From positions 32,439 through 96,438 of the forward strand of contig VXRL01000044.1 of NCBI GenBank assembly GCA_009838515.1: a stretch of 64,000 nucleotides of DNA. The letters run 5' to 3'. Both the position numbers and the translations under genes were made by a program. Below, piece after piece: positions 56,088 to 64,000 of the stretch. The notes beneath the pieces were generated by a model. It did no database searches and was not told the origin of the DNA. It worked only from the letters and a program-made list of their open reading frames with translations. Source of the DNA: Terriglobia bacterium (GTDB taxonomy: Bacteria; Acidobacteriota; Terriglobia; Bryobacterales; UBA6623). Positions within the stretch are counted from its first letter, which is position 1; every line of letters begins with the position of its first letter.

Positions 56088-56567
56088 TCAGCGAGCCGGG
56101 CCGGAATCGTAGCCGCGCTCAATCACAAAGTCCGTTTCGTACATGCTGTACACAGCCGGCGACAGGCCCAGCTCCTTATAGGCAGCCTGGGCAACATGAT
56201 TCTCGTGCTCAACATACAGGCGCACCCCGCAGACCCCGTTCTCGGCAGCCAAGATCCTGACGCGCTCGTAGAGTGCCTTGAGCACTCCCTTGCGCCTGTA
56301 CTCGGGGGCCACATAGACGTTCTGCAACCACCAAAACGTGGCGTTCCGCCAGTCGCTCCATTCGAACGTCAGCGCCAGCTGGCCGACGACTCGGCCATCC
56401 AGTTCAGCGACGAGGTAGAACCCTCGCGAAGAGTCGTTGAGCTGCGCGGTGACACCCGTGCGCAACCGCTCGGCATCGAGTTCCACGCCTTCCGACTCCA
56501 CGGCCAGACGCTGATTGAAGTCAATGATGGTCTCGAGGTCTGCTCGCTCTGCCCGGCGGATATCCAC
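56088..56567 (-). CDS. GNAT-family N-acetyltransferase
   Basis: 159 residues from GTG 56567, where the fold begins (VDIRRAERADLETIIDFN). The acetyl-CoA loop is VYVAPEYRRKGVLKALYERV (the Q/R-x-x-G-x-A form, here R-R-K-G-V-L, near 95), followed by VCGVRLYVEHENHVAQAAYK, the common end of the fold. Substrate unknown. The start is supported by TACGAT exactly six bases upstream, with no Shine-Dalgarno sequence. Confidence 0.85.
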   Translation of the reverse strand: MDIRRAERADLETIIDFNQRLAVESEGVELDAERLRTGVTAQLNDSSRGFYLVAELDGRVVGQLALTFEWSDWRNATFWWLQNVYVAPEYRRKGVLKALYERVRILAAENGVCGVRLYVEHENHVAQAAYKELGLSPAVYSMYETDFVIERGYDSGPAR

Positions 56568-56573
56568 GCCTTC

Positions 56574-56579
56574 ATCGTA
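56574..56579 (-). promoter_or_regulatory. -10 box for a probably leaderless GNAT mRNA
   Basis: TACGAT on the minus strand, then six bases (GAAGGC), then GTG at 56567. The same spacing is seen at der, the thiS-like gene and the PQQ dehydrogenase. Confidence 0.55.
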
Positions 56580-56656
56580 GCGTCGACCCGAGCTAGGCCC
56601 AGCATCAGAGCGCAACCGCCAATCCTGCACTCGAGCCGAGGGCTTTCCGGCGGAAT

Positions 56657-57532
56657 TCAGTCATGAACGGCGACAGGTCCGCGGACCTCCGTCAACTTGA
56701 CGCCTCCCGTGCCGTTTCTCAACGCTAGGCTGCCTTCGACCCGGCTTATCGAGATGTCACCGGTACCGTCGCGCACATCGACGGATCCGGCGATGTCCTC
56801 GATCTCTATGTCCCCAGTGCCATCTCTCAATCTGAGATCGCCGCCAACTTCGGAAATCTTAATTTCTCCTGTACCGTCATCCACCGTCACACTGCCCTGA
56901 ACATCTCTGATGCCCAGCGGGCCGGTGCCGTCCTTGACTTGCAGACTGCCGCCGATGGCTCGGACTGCCGTGGCACCCGTGCCATCCGTTATGGACACAT
57001 CGCCCGGAATACCCTCAATCTCGATATCGCCCGTCCCGTCCCGCAGCTGCAACGCGGCGACGTTGCGAACTACGATCTCGCCAGTGCTGTCCTGGACGGC
57101 GAGTGCCACGCGGCTGGGGACCGCAGCCTTCAAGTCCAAGGTCGCGTTCGAGAACATCCGCCCCCGGGAGGGAATCCGGGCTTCGACGTATGCATCGCTT
57201 CCCTCCGTTCTCGACAAGAGCTGGATCTGCCGCACCGCGGCTTCGGACTTGGCGCACGCTTTGCCCGTCACGCGGATCTGGCTCGAATCAGTGTGCCCTT
57301 GGACAGCAAGGCCGCCCTCGACGGCGTTAATATCGACCCGCTCGATGCCGGTAGCGTCAATCGTGACTTCCAGATCAGCGGAAAAACGACAGGGGGACGC
57401 GGCAAGACTAGCGCCGCCCGGTAGCGCGCCAACAACAACGAGCAATGCGAGCCCAGCCTGCGGAGGACCTGAACAACGCATCGACATCAGCGTCCAAGCG
57501 GTACGAATCGCGATCATCGAGAAAACTTGCAT
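56657..57532 (-). CDS. secreted beta-solenoid repeat protein (DUF4097-like)
   Basis: 291 residues from ATG 57532 (GGAGGG ribosome site). A long hydrophobic leader (QAGLALLVVVGALPGGASLA) is followed by a beta-rich domain with two cysteines (SPCRFS, GKACAK), then eight 18-residue repeats beginning (D/N)-G/S-T-G at residue 148 and running to the last residue. Each unit has two short strands and an Asp-Gly-Thr-Gly turn, as in a right-handed beta-solenoid. The family resembles DUF4097 putative adhesins. Function is unknown; it is likely periplasmic or cell-surface. Confidence 0.72.
   Translation of the reverse strand: MQVFSMIAIRTAWTLMSMRCSGPPQAGLALLVVVGALPGGASLAASPCRFSADLEVTIDATGIERVDINAVEGGLAVQGHTDSSQIRVTGKACAKSEAAVRQIQLLSRTEGSDAYVEARIPSRGRMFSNATLDLKAAVPSRVALAVQDSTGEIVVRNVAALQLRDGTGDIEIEGIPGDVSITDGTGATAVRAIGGSLQVKDGTGPLGIRDVQGSVTVDDGTGEIKISEVGGDLRLRDGTGDIEIEDIAGSVDVRDGTGDISISRVEGSLALRNGTGGVKLTEVRGPVAVHD
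56660..57091 (-). repeat. eight tandem 54-bp coding repeats (18 residues each)
   Basis: In frame, units such as DGTGDIEIEDIAGSVDVR and DGTGDISISRVEGSLALR repeat eight times; the first unit (DSTGEIVV...) is one residue shorter. Sequence has diverged between units, but the DGTG start is kept in six and varies to DSTG and NGTG in the first and last. Confidence 0.85.
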
Positions 57533-57778
57533 GAACCCTCCGATTGTGAGCCAGCTGCTGCCGAACGACTGGAAGCTGCCCCTTTCATCCAGCACCACTG
57601 TGCCACGCCGCCCGTTCTGCGGGGGCCTACAAACGTCCCCACCGATCACTGCAACATAAACACGCCAAGCACCGAAGAGTTGCAGAGGCCCACGGATCGT
57701 TGGCGCGATTCGAAGGGCGCTTGAATTGGCCGGCGCGCTGGTGGAGAGGCTGCCTTGCGCGATTGCTGCACGTGGCTG

Positions 57779-58492
57779 TCAGAATCTCAAGCCGAACCGT
57801 GCCCCTCCTGTTAACCAGCCGTTTTCAGCTGCGACGAGAGCGACATAGGGTCGCACAAAAAATCTGCCGAACTCTAGGGCGACACCACCGCGCAACAGGA
57901 CATCCATTCCCCTGCGCCTTATCACGATGTCGCCTTCGATGATTCGCTCGAATCTGTGGCTCTCAGCGGTGACGATCAGCGAGGGAATTACAGCGGGGCC
58001 GGAATCCGCCACTGTGAACCGACGCCCCAGCGCCAACCCGCCCCCGAGGAAAGGGTCGGCGCGGTGCGGGATGGAGCGGAAGTCTCTCGACGAGACGCCC
58101 TCGGAACCGAAGGTCGCAACCGGGCACAGCGAGAGCGACGACGTGATGGCTTCGTAGGCTACCGTCGCCCTGACGTTCTGAAATTCGAACTCCTGATCGA
58201 ACTGGTCGGCGCCCGAGAACCTCAAGTAGCTGCCTACCGCAGCCACCCGGCCAATCTTGAAGCCGCCGCTCCCCCCAAACCCCGTCATCGTGTGGGACCA
58301 CTCGCTCCGGATGGCTCCTGACGCACCTACGAACCCGGTGCCGCTGAAGCCGAGACAAGTCTGTGCCTCGAGCGGGCAGGTGGCGGCCGGCACCAGTACG
58401 GACGAGGCCAGCAGCAGGCGTCTCAACAGCACCGCAACAGGTCGGTGGTGCCTTGCCGCCACGGTCTTCCCTTTGCTCCGCGATTCCTGCAT
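57779..58492 (-). CDS. outer-membrane beta-barrel protein, unknown
   Basis: 237 residues. The signal region (VLLRRLLLASSVLVPAATCP) is followed by alternating hydrophobic strands and ends WLTGGARFGLRF, with the terminal Phe of outer-membrane barrels. Cys occurs in TCLGFSG and SLCPVATFG. The Gly/aromatic content and size suggest an 8- to 10-strand barrel. No specific family is recognised. It is upstream of the solenoid gene on the same strand, separated by about 250 bp. Confidence 0.65.
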   Translation of the reverse strand: MQESRSKGKTVAARHHRPVAVLLRRLLLASSVLVPAATCPLEAQTCLGFSGTGFVGASGAIRSEWSHTMTGFGGSGGFKIGRVAAVGSYLRFSGADQFDQEFEFQNVRATVAYEAITSSLSLCPVATFGSEGVSSRDFRSIPHRADPFLGGGLALGRRFTVADSGPAVIPSLIVTAESHRFERIIEGDIVIRRRGMDVLLRGGVALEFGRFFVRPYVALVAAENGWLTGGARFGLRF

Positions 58493-58903
58493 CTCATCTC
58501 GCCAGGCACTCTCCGGATGGCACGGTGTTGAGAATGACAGCCGAAGCGGGCGCGGCCTTCAGCAGGCCCGACCATCACGGTAGCATCAGCTACCGAGCGG
58601 CGCGAATCGCGAGCTTCGCCACACCTGGCATGTGGCACTGCTGCGCCCTATCGGACGGGCCGGTCAGGCAGATGCGGCGCTTGAAACTGTGGTGGACAGA
58701 GATCGCACCGCTTGTCTTTCGCTATTGACCGCCCTGCGAGGCGACCACTCATTCGGATCGCTATGACGCCGCACTCGCGGCCAGATATCCACCGCTAGCG
58801 CACCAGCTCGCAGGAGACGGCCGCGCCGAAGCCATGATCAGGTCTTGAGGCGGATCTGGCGCCGGGGTCTGATTCGCACCAAGCAATGCGACACTATTAG
58901 CCC
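58493..58903. other. divergent intergenic region, no gene seen
   Basis: 411 bp between the barrel gene (minus) and the nucleotidase (plus). Short frames have shadow composition. No convincing promoter, hairpin or RNA gene was found. Confidence 0.5.
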
Positions 58904-60205
58904 ATGCTCGTCAGCTCGTTCCTGCGCCTGTCACTGCTGCTGCTGGCTGCGCTTGCGGCCCAGTGCGCCAACGTCGAGCAGGTCACCATCCTGCATCTCA
59001 ACGACTTGCACGCTCGACTGCTGCCTGACGAACAAGGCCGGGGAGGGTTCGCACATGTGGCGGCGGCGATCGCGACAGAGCGCTCCAAATCCGAGAACGC
59101 CATTGTGCTGCACGCTGGCGACATGGTGCAGGGCTCGCCGGTTTCGACGATTTTCGAAGGGACGCCCCTGTTCGAGGTCGCCAACAGTCTCGGCTTCGAC
59201 GCCCATTGTCTAGGCAACCACGAGTTCGACTACGGCTGGGAAAAGATCGCCGAGTTCCAGCGAGTCGCGGACGCTCCGATCCTAGCCGCTAATGTCCTCA
59301 ACGCTCAGGGCGAGCTACTGGCGCCTCCGACGATGGTGCTGACCGCAGGCGATCTCCAGATCGGGGTCATTGGAGCCGTCACGGCGAGACTGGCCAGGCT
59401 GATCAAACCCGCGCAGGCTGGCCCTTGGCGCGCGCGCCCTCTAGTGGAAGCCCTGCGCGAACATGTCGCCGACATGGACGCAAGATCAGATCTCGTCGTC
59501 GTTCTCGGGCACCTCTTTGACGACGAGGACGAAGCGGTCCTGCGCGGCCTGCCGGACGTCGACGTGCTTGTAGGCGGACACGACCATGGGGGCCTGGATA
59601 CTGAACTCCTCATTGAGGGGCGGATCGGCGTCAAGCTGCGCCCCTACGGTCGCGAGCTCGGGCGGCTAGATATCTCTTTCGACCGCGACGAGGGACGGAT
59701 CGTGCAGCACCGCTGGCGGAGAATCCCAATTTCCCAAGACCGCTTTCCGGCCAAGCGCGAGGTCGCGGCCCTAGTCGATCAATGGGAATCCAAGGTCTCC
59801 GACTTGGTAGACGTCGAGATCGCCGAGTGTGTCCGCGCGCTGGGTCGAGACGATGTCAAACAGCTGATCGAGCGGGCCCTGCGCGAGACGACGGGGGCGC
59901 AGGTCGCCTTCATGAACCGCGGGGGCGTGCGCGACTCCTTGACGGAAGGCACCGTGATGGCGCGCCACATCTGGAACATCCTGCCCTTCGACAACGCGCT
60001 GGTGGAAGCCACCGTCCGCGGCGACAGGCTGCCGGAAGAGGCCCGTGCCGGCCATGACCTCGAGCCCGGTCGGACGTATCGCTTCGTGACCAACGACTAC
60101 GTGGCGGGACTGCCCGAATTCGCCGGGATCGATTTCACAGCCCGCGAGCTGACGCTGCGCGACGCAGTCCTGAACTGGGTCGAGGCGCGCGCACGCGTGC
60201 CTTGA
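58904..60205 (+). CDS. 5'-nucleotidase/UshA-like metallophosphatase
   Basis: 433 residues with a signal peptide (LRLSLLLLAALAAQC). Metal motifs: HLNDLHARL (residue 30), HAGDMVQGSP (near 66), LGNHEFDYGW (near 105), LGHLFDDEDE (near 202) and VGGHDHGG (near 225). The C-terminal substrate domain contains FMNRGGVRDSL and NILPFDNALVEATVRGDRL, replacing the usual N-R-GG-IR and F-P-F-x-N motifs. It is shorter than classic UshA (about 550). It would release phosphate from nucleotides outside the cytoplasm. Confidence 0.85.
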   Translation: MLVSSFLRLSLLLLAALAAQCANVEQVTILHLNDLHARLLPDEQGRGGFAHVAAAIATERSKSENAIVLHAGDMVQGSPVSTIFEGTPLFEVANSLGFDAHCLGNHEFDYGWEKIAEFQRVADAPILAANVLNAQGELLAPPTMVLTAGDLQIGVIGAVTARLARLIKPAQAGPWRARPLVEALREHVADMDARSDLVVVLGHLFDDEDEAVLRGLPDVDVLVGGHDHGGLDTELLIEGRIGVKLRPYGRELGRLDISFDRDEGRIVQHRWRRIPISQDRFPAKREVAALVDQWESKVSDLVDVEIAECVRALGRDDVKQLIERALRETTGAQVAFMNRGGVRDSLTEGTVMARHIWNILPFDNALVEATVRGDRLPEEARAGHDLEPGRTYRFVTNDYVAGLPEFAGIDFTARELTLRDAVLNWVEARARVP

Positions 60206-60232
60206 CCCGCACGGCCCCACTCGGGCGGGACC

Positions 60233-60673
60233 TTACTGGCCTCGACGCTCCTTGTCGTACGGAGCGCCAGTGCCGGAGGAGCCCAAGAAGAACTTGCGCC
60301 CGTCCTCGAACGTCACATCGCGCCCGTTGGCCCGGTTGGAACGATCCTTGGCCTGGTAGCCGTCGACCACGATCACCTGTCCGATCTTGATGGTGTCTCG
60401 CTTGAGCCCTCTCCGCAGCAAGCTGTTGGGCGTACCGCCCTCTACCATCCAGATTTCCTTGCCGCCGGACTCGTCGGTGACCTCGAGGTGGATCCACGTG
60501 TGGGGATTCACCCATTCCACGCGGACGACCGGCCCCTTGAGAATGAGCGGGCGGTTTGGATCGAACTCGGCGCCGAAGGCGTGGTGCGCGTGGACCGGCG
60601 CGACCCCCGCCAGCAGCAACCCCAGTGCCACCGCCACGGACTGCAGCCGAATCATCCCTTCTTTGTTGATCAT
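60233..60673 (-). CDS. exported DUF6152-family protein
   Basis: 146 residues from ATG 60673 (GAGGAA ribosome site). The signal peptide (VAVALGLLLAGVAPVHA) is followed by HHAFGAEFDPNRPLILKGPV, VEWVNPHTWIHLEVTD, GTPNSLLRRGLKRDTIKIGQ and SNRANGRDVTFEDGRKFFLG, all conserved in DUF6152. The short beta-rich domain resembles an OB fold. Function unknown. It is the last of three same-strand genes for exported proteins, 32 bp after its neighbour. Confidence 0.85.
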   Translation of the reverse strand: MINKEGMIRLQSVAVALGLLLAGVAPVHAHHAFGAEFDPNRPLILKGPVVRVEWVNPHTWIHLEVTDESGGKEIWMVEGGTPNSLLRRGLKRDTIKIGQVIVVDGYQAKDRSNRANGRDVTFEDGRKFFLGSSGTGAPYDKERRGQ

Positions 60674-60705
60674 TGCTGTTGTTCCTCGCTTGTGAGCCGT
60701 TCCGC

Positions 60706-61755
60706 CTAGTCGTCGGACTTGCCCAGCAGGTCTTGTTCCAATATGCGGGCTCCCCGCAAGATGCCTTCGAACGAGTAGTTGGCTTCGTGGCAGGCGTACT
60801 CGTAGACCCGGCTTTCGCTCGCCGGCCAAACGTACTCGCCGCTCCAAGGCTCCGTCCAAACTGTCGGATCCTCGACCGTGAACTGGTAGCGCAGGGTCTT
60901 GTCGTCAATGCGCGAGATGCGCTCGACCACGTGCAGGTTGCGCGAAGCCCCCGACAGTGCCGGGCGGTCGCTGAAGTTGGTCGTGTCGACCACCAGAGTG
61001 TCGCCCTCCCAATGCCCTACCGAGTCGCCCAGCCAGCCGCGGACGTCCTCGGGGGCATGCTCGGAATTCAGCCGGATGATGCGCGCGTCATGCACCATCT
61101 CGACCAAGATCATGACGTAGTCGTCGGTCTGGACGATCCGCTTCAGGTTGTTGTACAGCACCGGCAGCATGGGCGGGCCCCCGGTCGAGCCGAACCCCAG
61201 CAAGCAGCGCTCCGCGAGCGGCCTCAGTTCGGGATCGTCATACGGGCCCGGTTCGAGACCTTCCTTGATCCACCAAGCTTCGCCCTTATTCGGACGGCTG
61301 CGCTTGCGCCGCTCGGCGGTCCGCGCCTTTGCCTCCGGCGTCATCGACGGCTGGCGTCCGTTCTTCGGATCGGTGATGATCGAAGTGCGCCATTTCCCGT
61401 CTATCTTGAAGGCCCCGGTGCCCCGGTCGATCCAGAACGAGTTGTAGCCCCCGACGTTGCCGGCGGCGCCGGCAGAACCATCGCCGCCCTCCGGAGGCGC
61501 TCCCCGGTTAGGGTCGGTGGCCGCGTTGCGGCGGGCCATGTATTCCGCCTCGTTGCGGGCGATCTCCTGCGCTTCCTCGTCGGTGAGCGTAAGCTTGTCG
61601 CCGAACTTGGCTGGGCGTTGCAACGGCGTCAGGGTCGCGATGTCATAGGTCCCGGACAGGTCTGGCCGCTTGGCAGCGGCCTGCGAGTCGTCGGCTGCCC
61701 AAACGGGCGCGACGACCATCGCCAAGGCGGCGATGAGCAAGATACGATTCGACAT
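60706..61755 (-). CDS. exported protein, paralogue of the next upstream gene, unknown
   Basis: 349 residues from ATG 61755, after a very strong AAGGAGG ribosome site. The signal peptide (ILLIAALAMVVAPVWA) is followed by RPDLSGTYDIATLTPLQRPA, a charged linker, RCLLGFGSTGGPPMLP, and the shared core GHWEGDTLVVDTTNFSDRP. The core aligns with GRWEGDTLVVEVTGLSDQT of the upstream neighbour. Such genes are abundant in Acidobacteriota, usually beside DUF6152, with no known activity. Confidence 0.78.
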   Translation of the reverse strand: MSNRILLIAALAMVVAPVWAADDSQAAAKRPDLSGTYDIATLTPLQRPAKFGDKLTLTDEEAQEIARNEAEYMARRNAATDPNRGAPPEGGDGSAGAAGNVGGYNSFWIDRGTGAFKIDGKWRTSIITDPKNGRQPSMTPEAKARTAERRKRSRPNKGEAWWIKEGLEPGPYDDPELRPLAERCLLGFGSTGGPPMLPVLYNNLKRIVQTDDYVMILVEMVHDARIIRLNSEHAPEDVRGWLGDSVGHWEGDTLVVDTTNFSDRPALSGASRNLHVVERISRIDDKTLRYQFTVEDPTVWTEPWSGEYVWPASESRVYEYACHEANYSFEGILRGARILEQDLLGKSDD

Positions 61756-61859
61756 GACAGATCTACCTCCTTTCTGAGGCCGGAACCTCGCACACGAGCC
61801 CGGCCCTGCGGCATGCTTGCAGCCGAACAAGTCCCCGCTGCGCACGTCGGACATGGCGG

Positions 61860-62711
61860 CTACCTCTCCAGCGGGTGGCGGCGATACTCGCCGAAGAGCA
61901 GCTCCTCGACGAACTCGACGCACTTGAAGTCCATCAGGCGGGCGCCCTTCTCCACGCGCCGGTACAGCGGCATGGAAATCTTCCACGGACGCGTGAAGAC
62001 CTCCGGATCGGAGATCTCCGCCTCGTATTGGATGTGATACGGAGAACTGAGGGTGTACCGCTCAGTGACACGCAGCTGGTTGCTGTGGTGCGTGCCCGAC
62101 CGGTCGAACCAGGTCTGGTCGCTCAGCCCGGTGACCTCCACGACCAGAGTGTCGCCTTCCCAGCGCCCCACGGACTGGCCCATCCAAGCATCGGTCTCGG
62201 CCGGGCCGACGTCGCGCATGTAGATCTCGCGCACGGCACCGGCGAATTCGTAGGCGATGAACACCGAATCTTCGTTCTGGAAGATCTGGAACGGGAACGG
62301 CATGTAGGTGGCGCGCGGCACGCCCGGCAGGTAGCACTTCACCTCCGGGTCCAGCTCGATCCAGCGGGCCCGGTTCTCTTCCCTGCGCTTGGCCGCCTCG
62401 GGCTTGTACGGGATCTTGCCGCCTTCCACCACGCCCATGCCGCCAGGCACGGCGCCCACAGCGCCGAGCGGCAACACGGGCACGGCAGGCAGCGGGCCGT
62501 GCGGACCATCCCGGAGCATCATCGCGGGACGCGCCATGTGGCGCTCGATGTCGTAATTGGCAGTGTTCAGGGCCTGCCAAATGCCGTTCAAATCGGGCTT
62601 GCCGTTGGCCAGGCGGGACGGTTCGAAATCGGCCGATTGGGCCCACACTGGCAGGGCCGCGGCCGAGAATGCAAGTGCGATCGCAAGCAGTCGGGTCACA
62701 ACATCACGCAT
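61860..62711 (-). CDS. exported protein, first of a paralogous pair, unknown
   Basis: 283 residues from ATG 62711. The signal peptide (LLAIALAFSAAALPVWAQS) is followed by ANGKPDLNGIWQALNTANYD, VKCYLPGVPRATYMPFPFQI, and the core GRWEGDTLVVEVTGLSDQTW, RVTERYTLSSPYHIQYEAEI. It ends EFVEELLFGEYRRHPLER. It is related to the downstream gene, from which it is separated by 104 bp. The three-gene set probably forms one transcript. Confidence 0.78.
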   Translation of the reverse strand: MRDVVTRLLAIALAFSAAALPVWAQSADFEPSRLANGKPDLNGIWQALNTANYDIERHMARPAMMLRDGPHGPLPAVPVLPLGAVGAVPGGMGVVEGGKIPYKPEAAKRREENRARWIELDPEVKCYLPGVPRATYMPFPFQIFQNEDSVFIAYEFAGAVREIYMRDVGPAETDAWMGQSVGRWEGDTLVVEVTGLSDQTWFDRSGTHHSNQLRVTERYTLSSPYHIQYEAEISDPEVFTRPWKISMPLYRRVEKGARLMDFKCVEFVEELLFGEYRRHPLER

Positions 62712-62810
62712 GATACCGCTTTCTGCGCCCGAGAAGCACTTGCTAAACAAGCTGCCCGGCCGCGCAGCCACATCTCGGCCCTCGCTACCGCTCGTCAATC
62801 CCCGCGGACG

Positions 62811-63119
62811 GATTACGACCTAGATGCGCTTGTTGCTGGGATCCACGGCGCAGAGCCGGTCCCGGCTGTCTTAGGGATTTGCCGCATTGCGTTGACTTAC
62901 GACCGAAGGAGCGCCACTGGCGAATCTTCACCCGCCTGTGCCGTCAGGCCGAAGTTAGAGGCGACTTGGTCTCCGGATGCATACCACGCAGCCCTGGCCA
63001 TCGAGTCTGGTTCGGAATGGATCACGCTGGACGGCGATTTCGCACGGTTCCCCGGGCTGAAGTGGAGCCGCCCGCCACAACTTCACCAAGCGATCCATCA
63101 AGTCGTTGAGACGCCATAG
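62811..63119 (+). pseudogene. decayed VapC-type PIN-domain toxin
   Basis: No single frame is complete, but pieces of a VapC toxin lie in order. Frame 62811 gives DALVAGIHGAEPVPAVLGICRIALT; frame 62879 gives KERHWRIFTRLCRQAEVRGDLV; and from about 62968 the first frame resumes as SPDAYHAALAIESGSEWITL, then DGDFARFPGLKWSRP. The metal Asp residues of the C-terminal half remain, but the N-terminal catalytic part is missing and there are at least two frameshifts. No antitoxin gene is adjacent. Confidence 0.5.
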
Positions 63120-63463
63120 CCCTTCGGACCGTTCGTGCCTGGCTGGCGGCTCAACCGGCCAGCTAGAGACGATCGTCCCGGAAGGCACTTCAACGGTTGA
63201 CTCTGATGCTCGTGCGGTTCCGTGCGGCAAGCATGAGGCGGCATTGATCCGGGCGCCCAGGGCAGCGGCATTGCTGTCCGGCAGATCGCCGCAGTGCAGG
63301 AACCAGGCGCCAGCGCGACCGTTCCCTCAACCTGTGATGGGTCCGTCCCGCCCTGCAGTCCCGTGACCCCGCATTCCGCGGACCAACCGGTCGCGCCGGG
63401 CAGCTGCTGCGGGGCGCGAACATTGCACCGGCCGCCCGGAAACCGATACGCTAGGAATTCGCC
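63120..63463. other. intergenic, no supported gene
   Basis: Short frames on both strands lack motifs and ribosome sites. A large minus-strand frame (63098-63913) is a shadow of the aldolase. No repeat or RNA was seen. Confidence 0.5.
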
Positions 63464-64000
63464 ATGGTGAAGACCGAACGCGAGTTCGCGGCCGACATCG
63501 TGCAGGTCGGCAAGCTGGTCTACGGCAAGGGGTGGGTCGCCGCCAACGATGGCAACATCTCGATCCGCCTCGACGATGAGCGCATCATGTGCACGCCGAC
63601 CGGCGTGTCGAAGGGCATGATGCACGTGGACGACATCATCGTCGTCGACTACGACGGCAACAAGGTCTCCGGCCGCCTCGAGCGCACTTCGGAGATCAAG
63701 ATGCACCTGAAGATCTACGAATTGCGCCAGGACATCGATTCGGTGGTGCACGCGCACCCCCCCGTGGCGACAGGCTTCGCCGCGGCGGGCCGCGCCCTGA
63801 ACACGGCGCTGTTGCCGGAGGTGGTGATCGGTCTCGGCTGCGTGCCGCTGGCCGACTACGGCCTGCCCGGAACGGACGCGCTGACCGAGCCTATGCTGCC
63901 TCTGATCCCGCAATACGACGCGTTGCTGCTAGGCAATCACGGCGCGGTGACGTACGGAAACGACGTCATGCAAGCGTTCTTCCGCATGGAGACCGTCGAA
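63464..64000 (+). CDS. class II aldolase/adducin-family protein, cut by the window end
   Basis: 179 codons are visible, in frame to the window edge. Zinc and catalytic features: NDGNISIRL (residue 34), TPTGVSKGMM, the Glu of ERTSEIKMHL (near 80), HAHPPVATGFA (zinc histidines near 100) and LLGNHGAVTYG (third His near 160). This matches fuculose- or ribulose-phosphate aldolases and epimerases. The usual PSSE is replaced by RTSE. It probably cleaves a sugar phosphate in the same carbohydrate metabolism as the window's other enzymes. Start by ATG at the family N-terminus. Confidence 0.85.
   Translation, partial: MVKTEREFAADIVQVGKLVYGKGWVAANDGNISIRLDDERIMCTPTGVSKGMMHVDDIIVVDYDGNKVSGRLERTSEIKMHLKIYELRQDIDSVVHAHPPVATGFAAAGRALNTALLPEVVIGLGCVPLADYGLPGTDALTEPMLPLIPQYDALLLGNHGAVTYGNDVMQAFFRMETVE

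Noticed and set aside
63098..63913. 271-codon minus-strand frame
   Set aside because: Antisense to the class II aldolase, whose zinc and catalytic motifs are intact on the plus strand.

Overview
The window is a GC-rich, densely coded bacterial chromosome segment. Three Oar-type TonB-dependent receptors with N-terminal carboxypeptidase-regulatory domains, a DUF6152 cluster, Tat-exported Gfo/Idh/MocA and mannonate-dehydratase-like enzymes, a soluble PQQ dehydrogenase, two sulfatases and a complete Na+-NQR operon together suggest an Acidobacteriota member (Bryobacterales/Solibacterales-like), perhaps marine or salt-adapted. The assignment is inferred from gene content only; the window has no rRNA or other phylogenetic marker that I could place directly.

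Layout. 0.2-10.1 kb: a Yip1-like membrane protein; a partial myo-inositol catabolic module (iolE facing an SSS-family symporter, iolD and a DUF5060 glycosidase-like protein); a sulfatase; a frameshifted DUF2141 gene. 10.3-16.9 kb, all on the minus strand: a heterodimeric ABC exporter with one degenerate ATP site, a DUF420 protein, an ABC-2 permease, and a tight operon of rhodanese, small protein and phosphoesterase. 17.2-21.5 kb: an overlapping three-gene operon of VTC-type polyphosphate polymerase, DUF4956 membrane protein, and an exported protein joining eight EF-hand loops to PPDK-like phosphotransfer domains. This is the strongest candidate for an undescribed system. 21.5-33.5 kb: a TsaC/Sua5-family protein, two TonB receptors, a second sulfatase, a Tat-exported oxidoreductase and a secreted lectin-like protein.

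33.5-45.3 kb: PQQ dehydrogenase, MATE exporter, YqiA-like esterase, pabA/trpG-type glutaminase, an exported mannonate-dehydratase-like protein, a third TonB receptor, a molybdopterin oxidoreductase and an AAA/DUF4143 ATPase. Between the ATPase and der lies an iteron-like array: a 13-bp core repeated six times with an exact 23-bp period. 45.5-55.2 kb: der, a MerR regulator, a ThiS/MoaD-like carrier, then nqrABCDEF-apbE-nqrM, a complete sodium-pumping NADH:quinone reductase with its flavin-transfer and iron-delivery factors. 55.2-64 kb: an SDR, a GNAT acetyltransferase, a secreted protein of eight 18-residue beta-solenoid repeats, an outer-membrane barrel, a 5'-nucleotidase-like phosphatase, a DUF6152 gene with two paralogous secreted proteins, a decayed VapC/PIN toxin and the start of a class II aldolase.

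The genes suggest export and import of glycans (TonB receptors, sulfatases, glycosidase, exported sugar-acid enzymes) linked to a sodium-based energy economy (NQR, sodium symporter). Four genes (PQQ dehydrogenase, der, thiS-like, GNAT) start exactly 6 nt after a good -10 hexamer and have no Shine-Dalgarno sequence, which points to leaderless transcription as a recurring signal here. Long open frames on the opposite strand of real genes were treated as GC-driven shadows.
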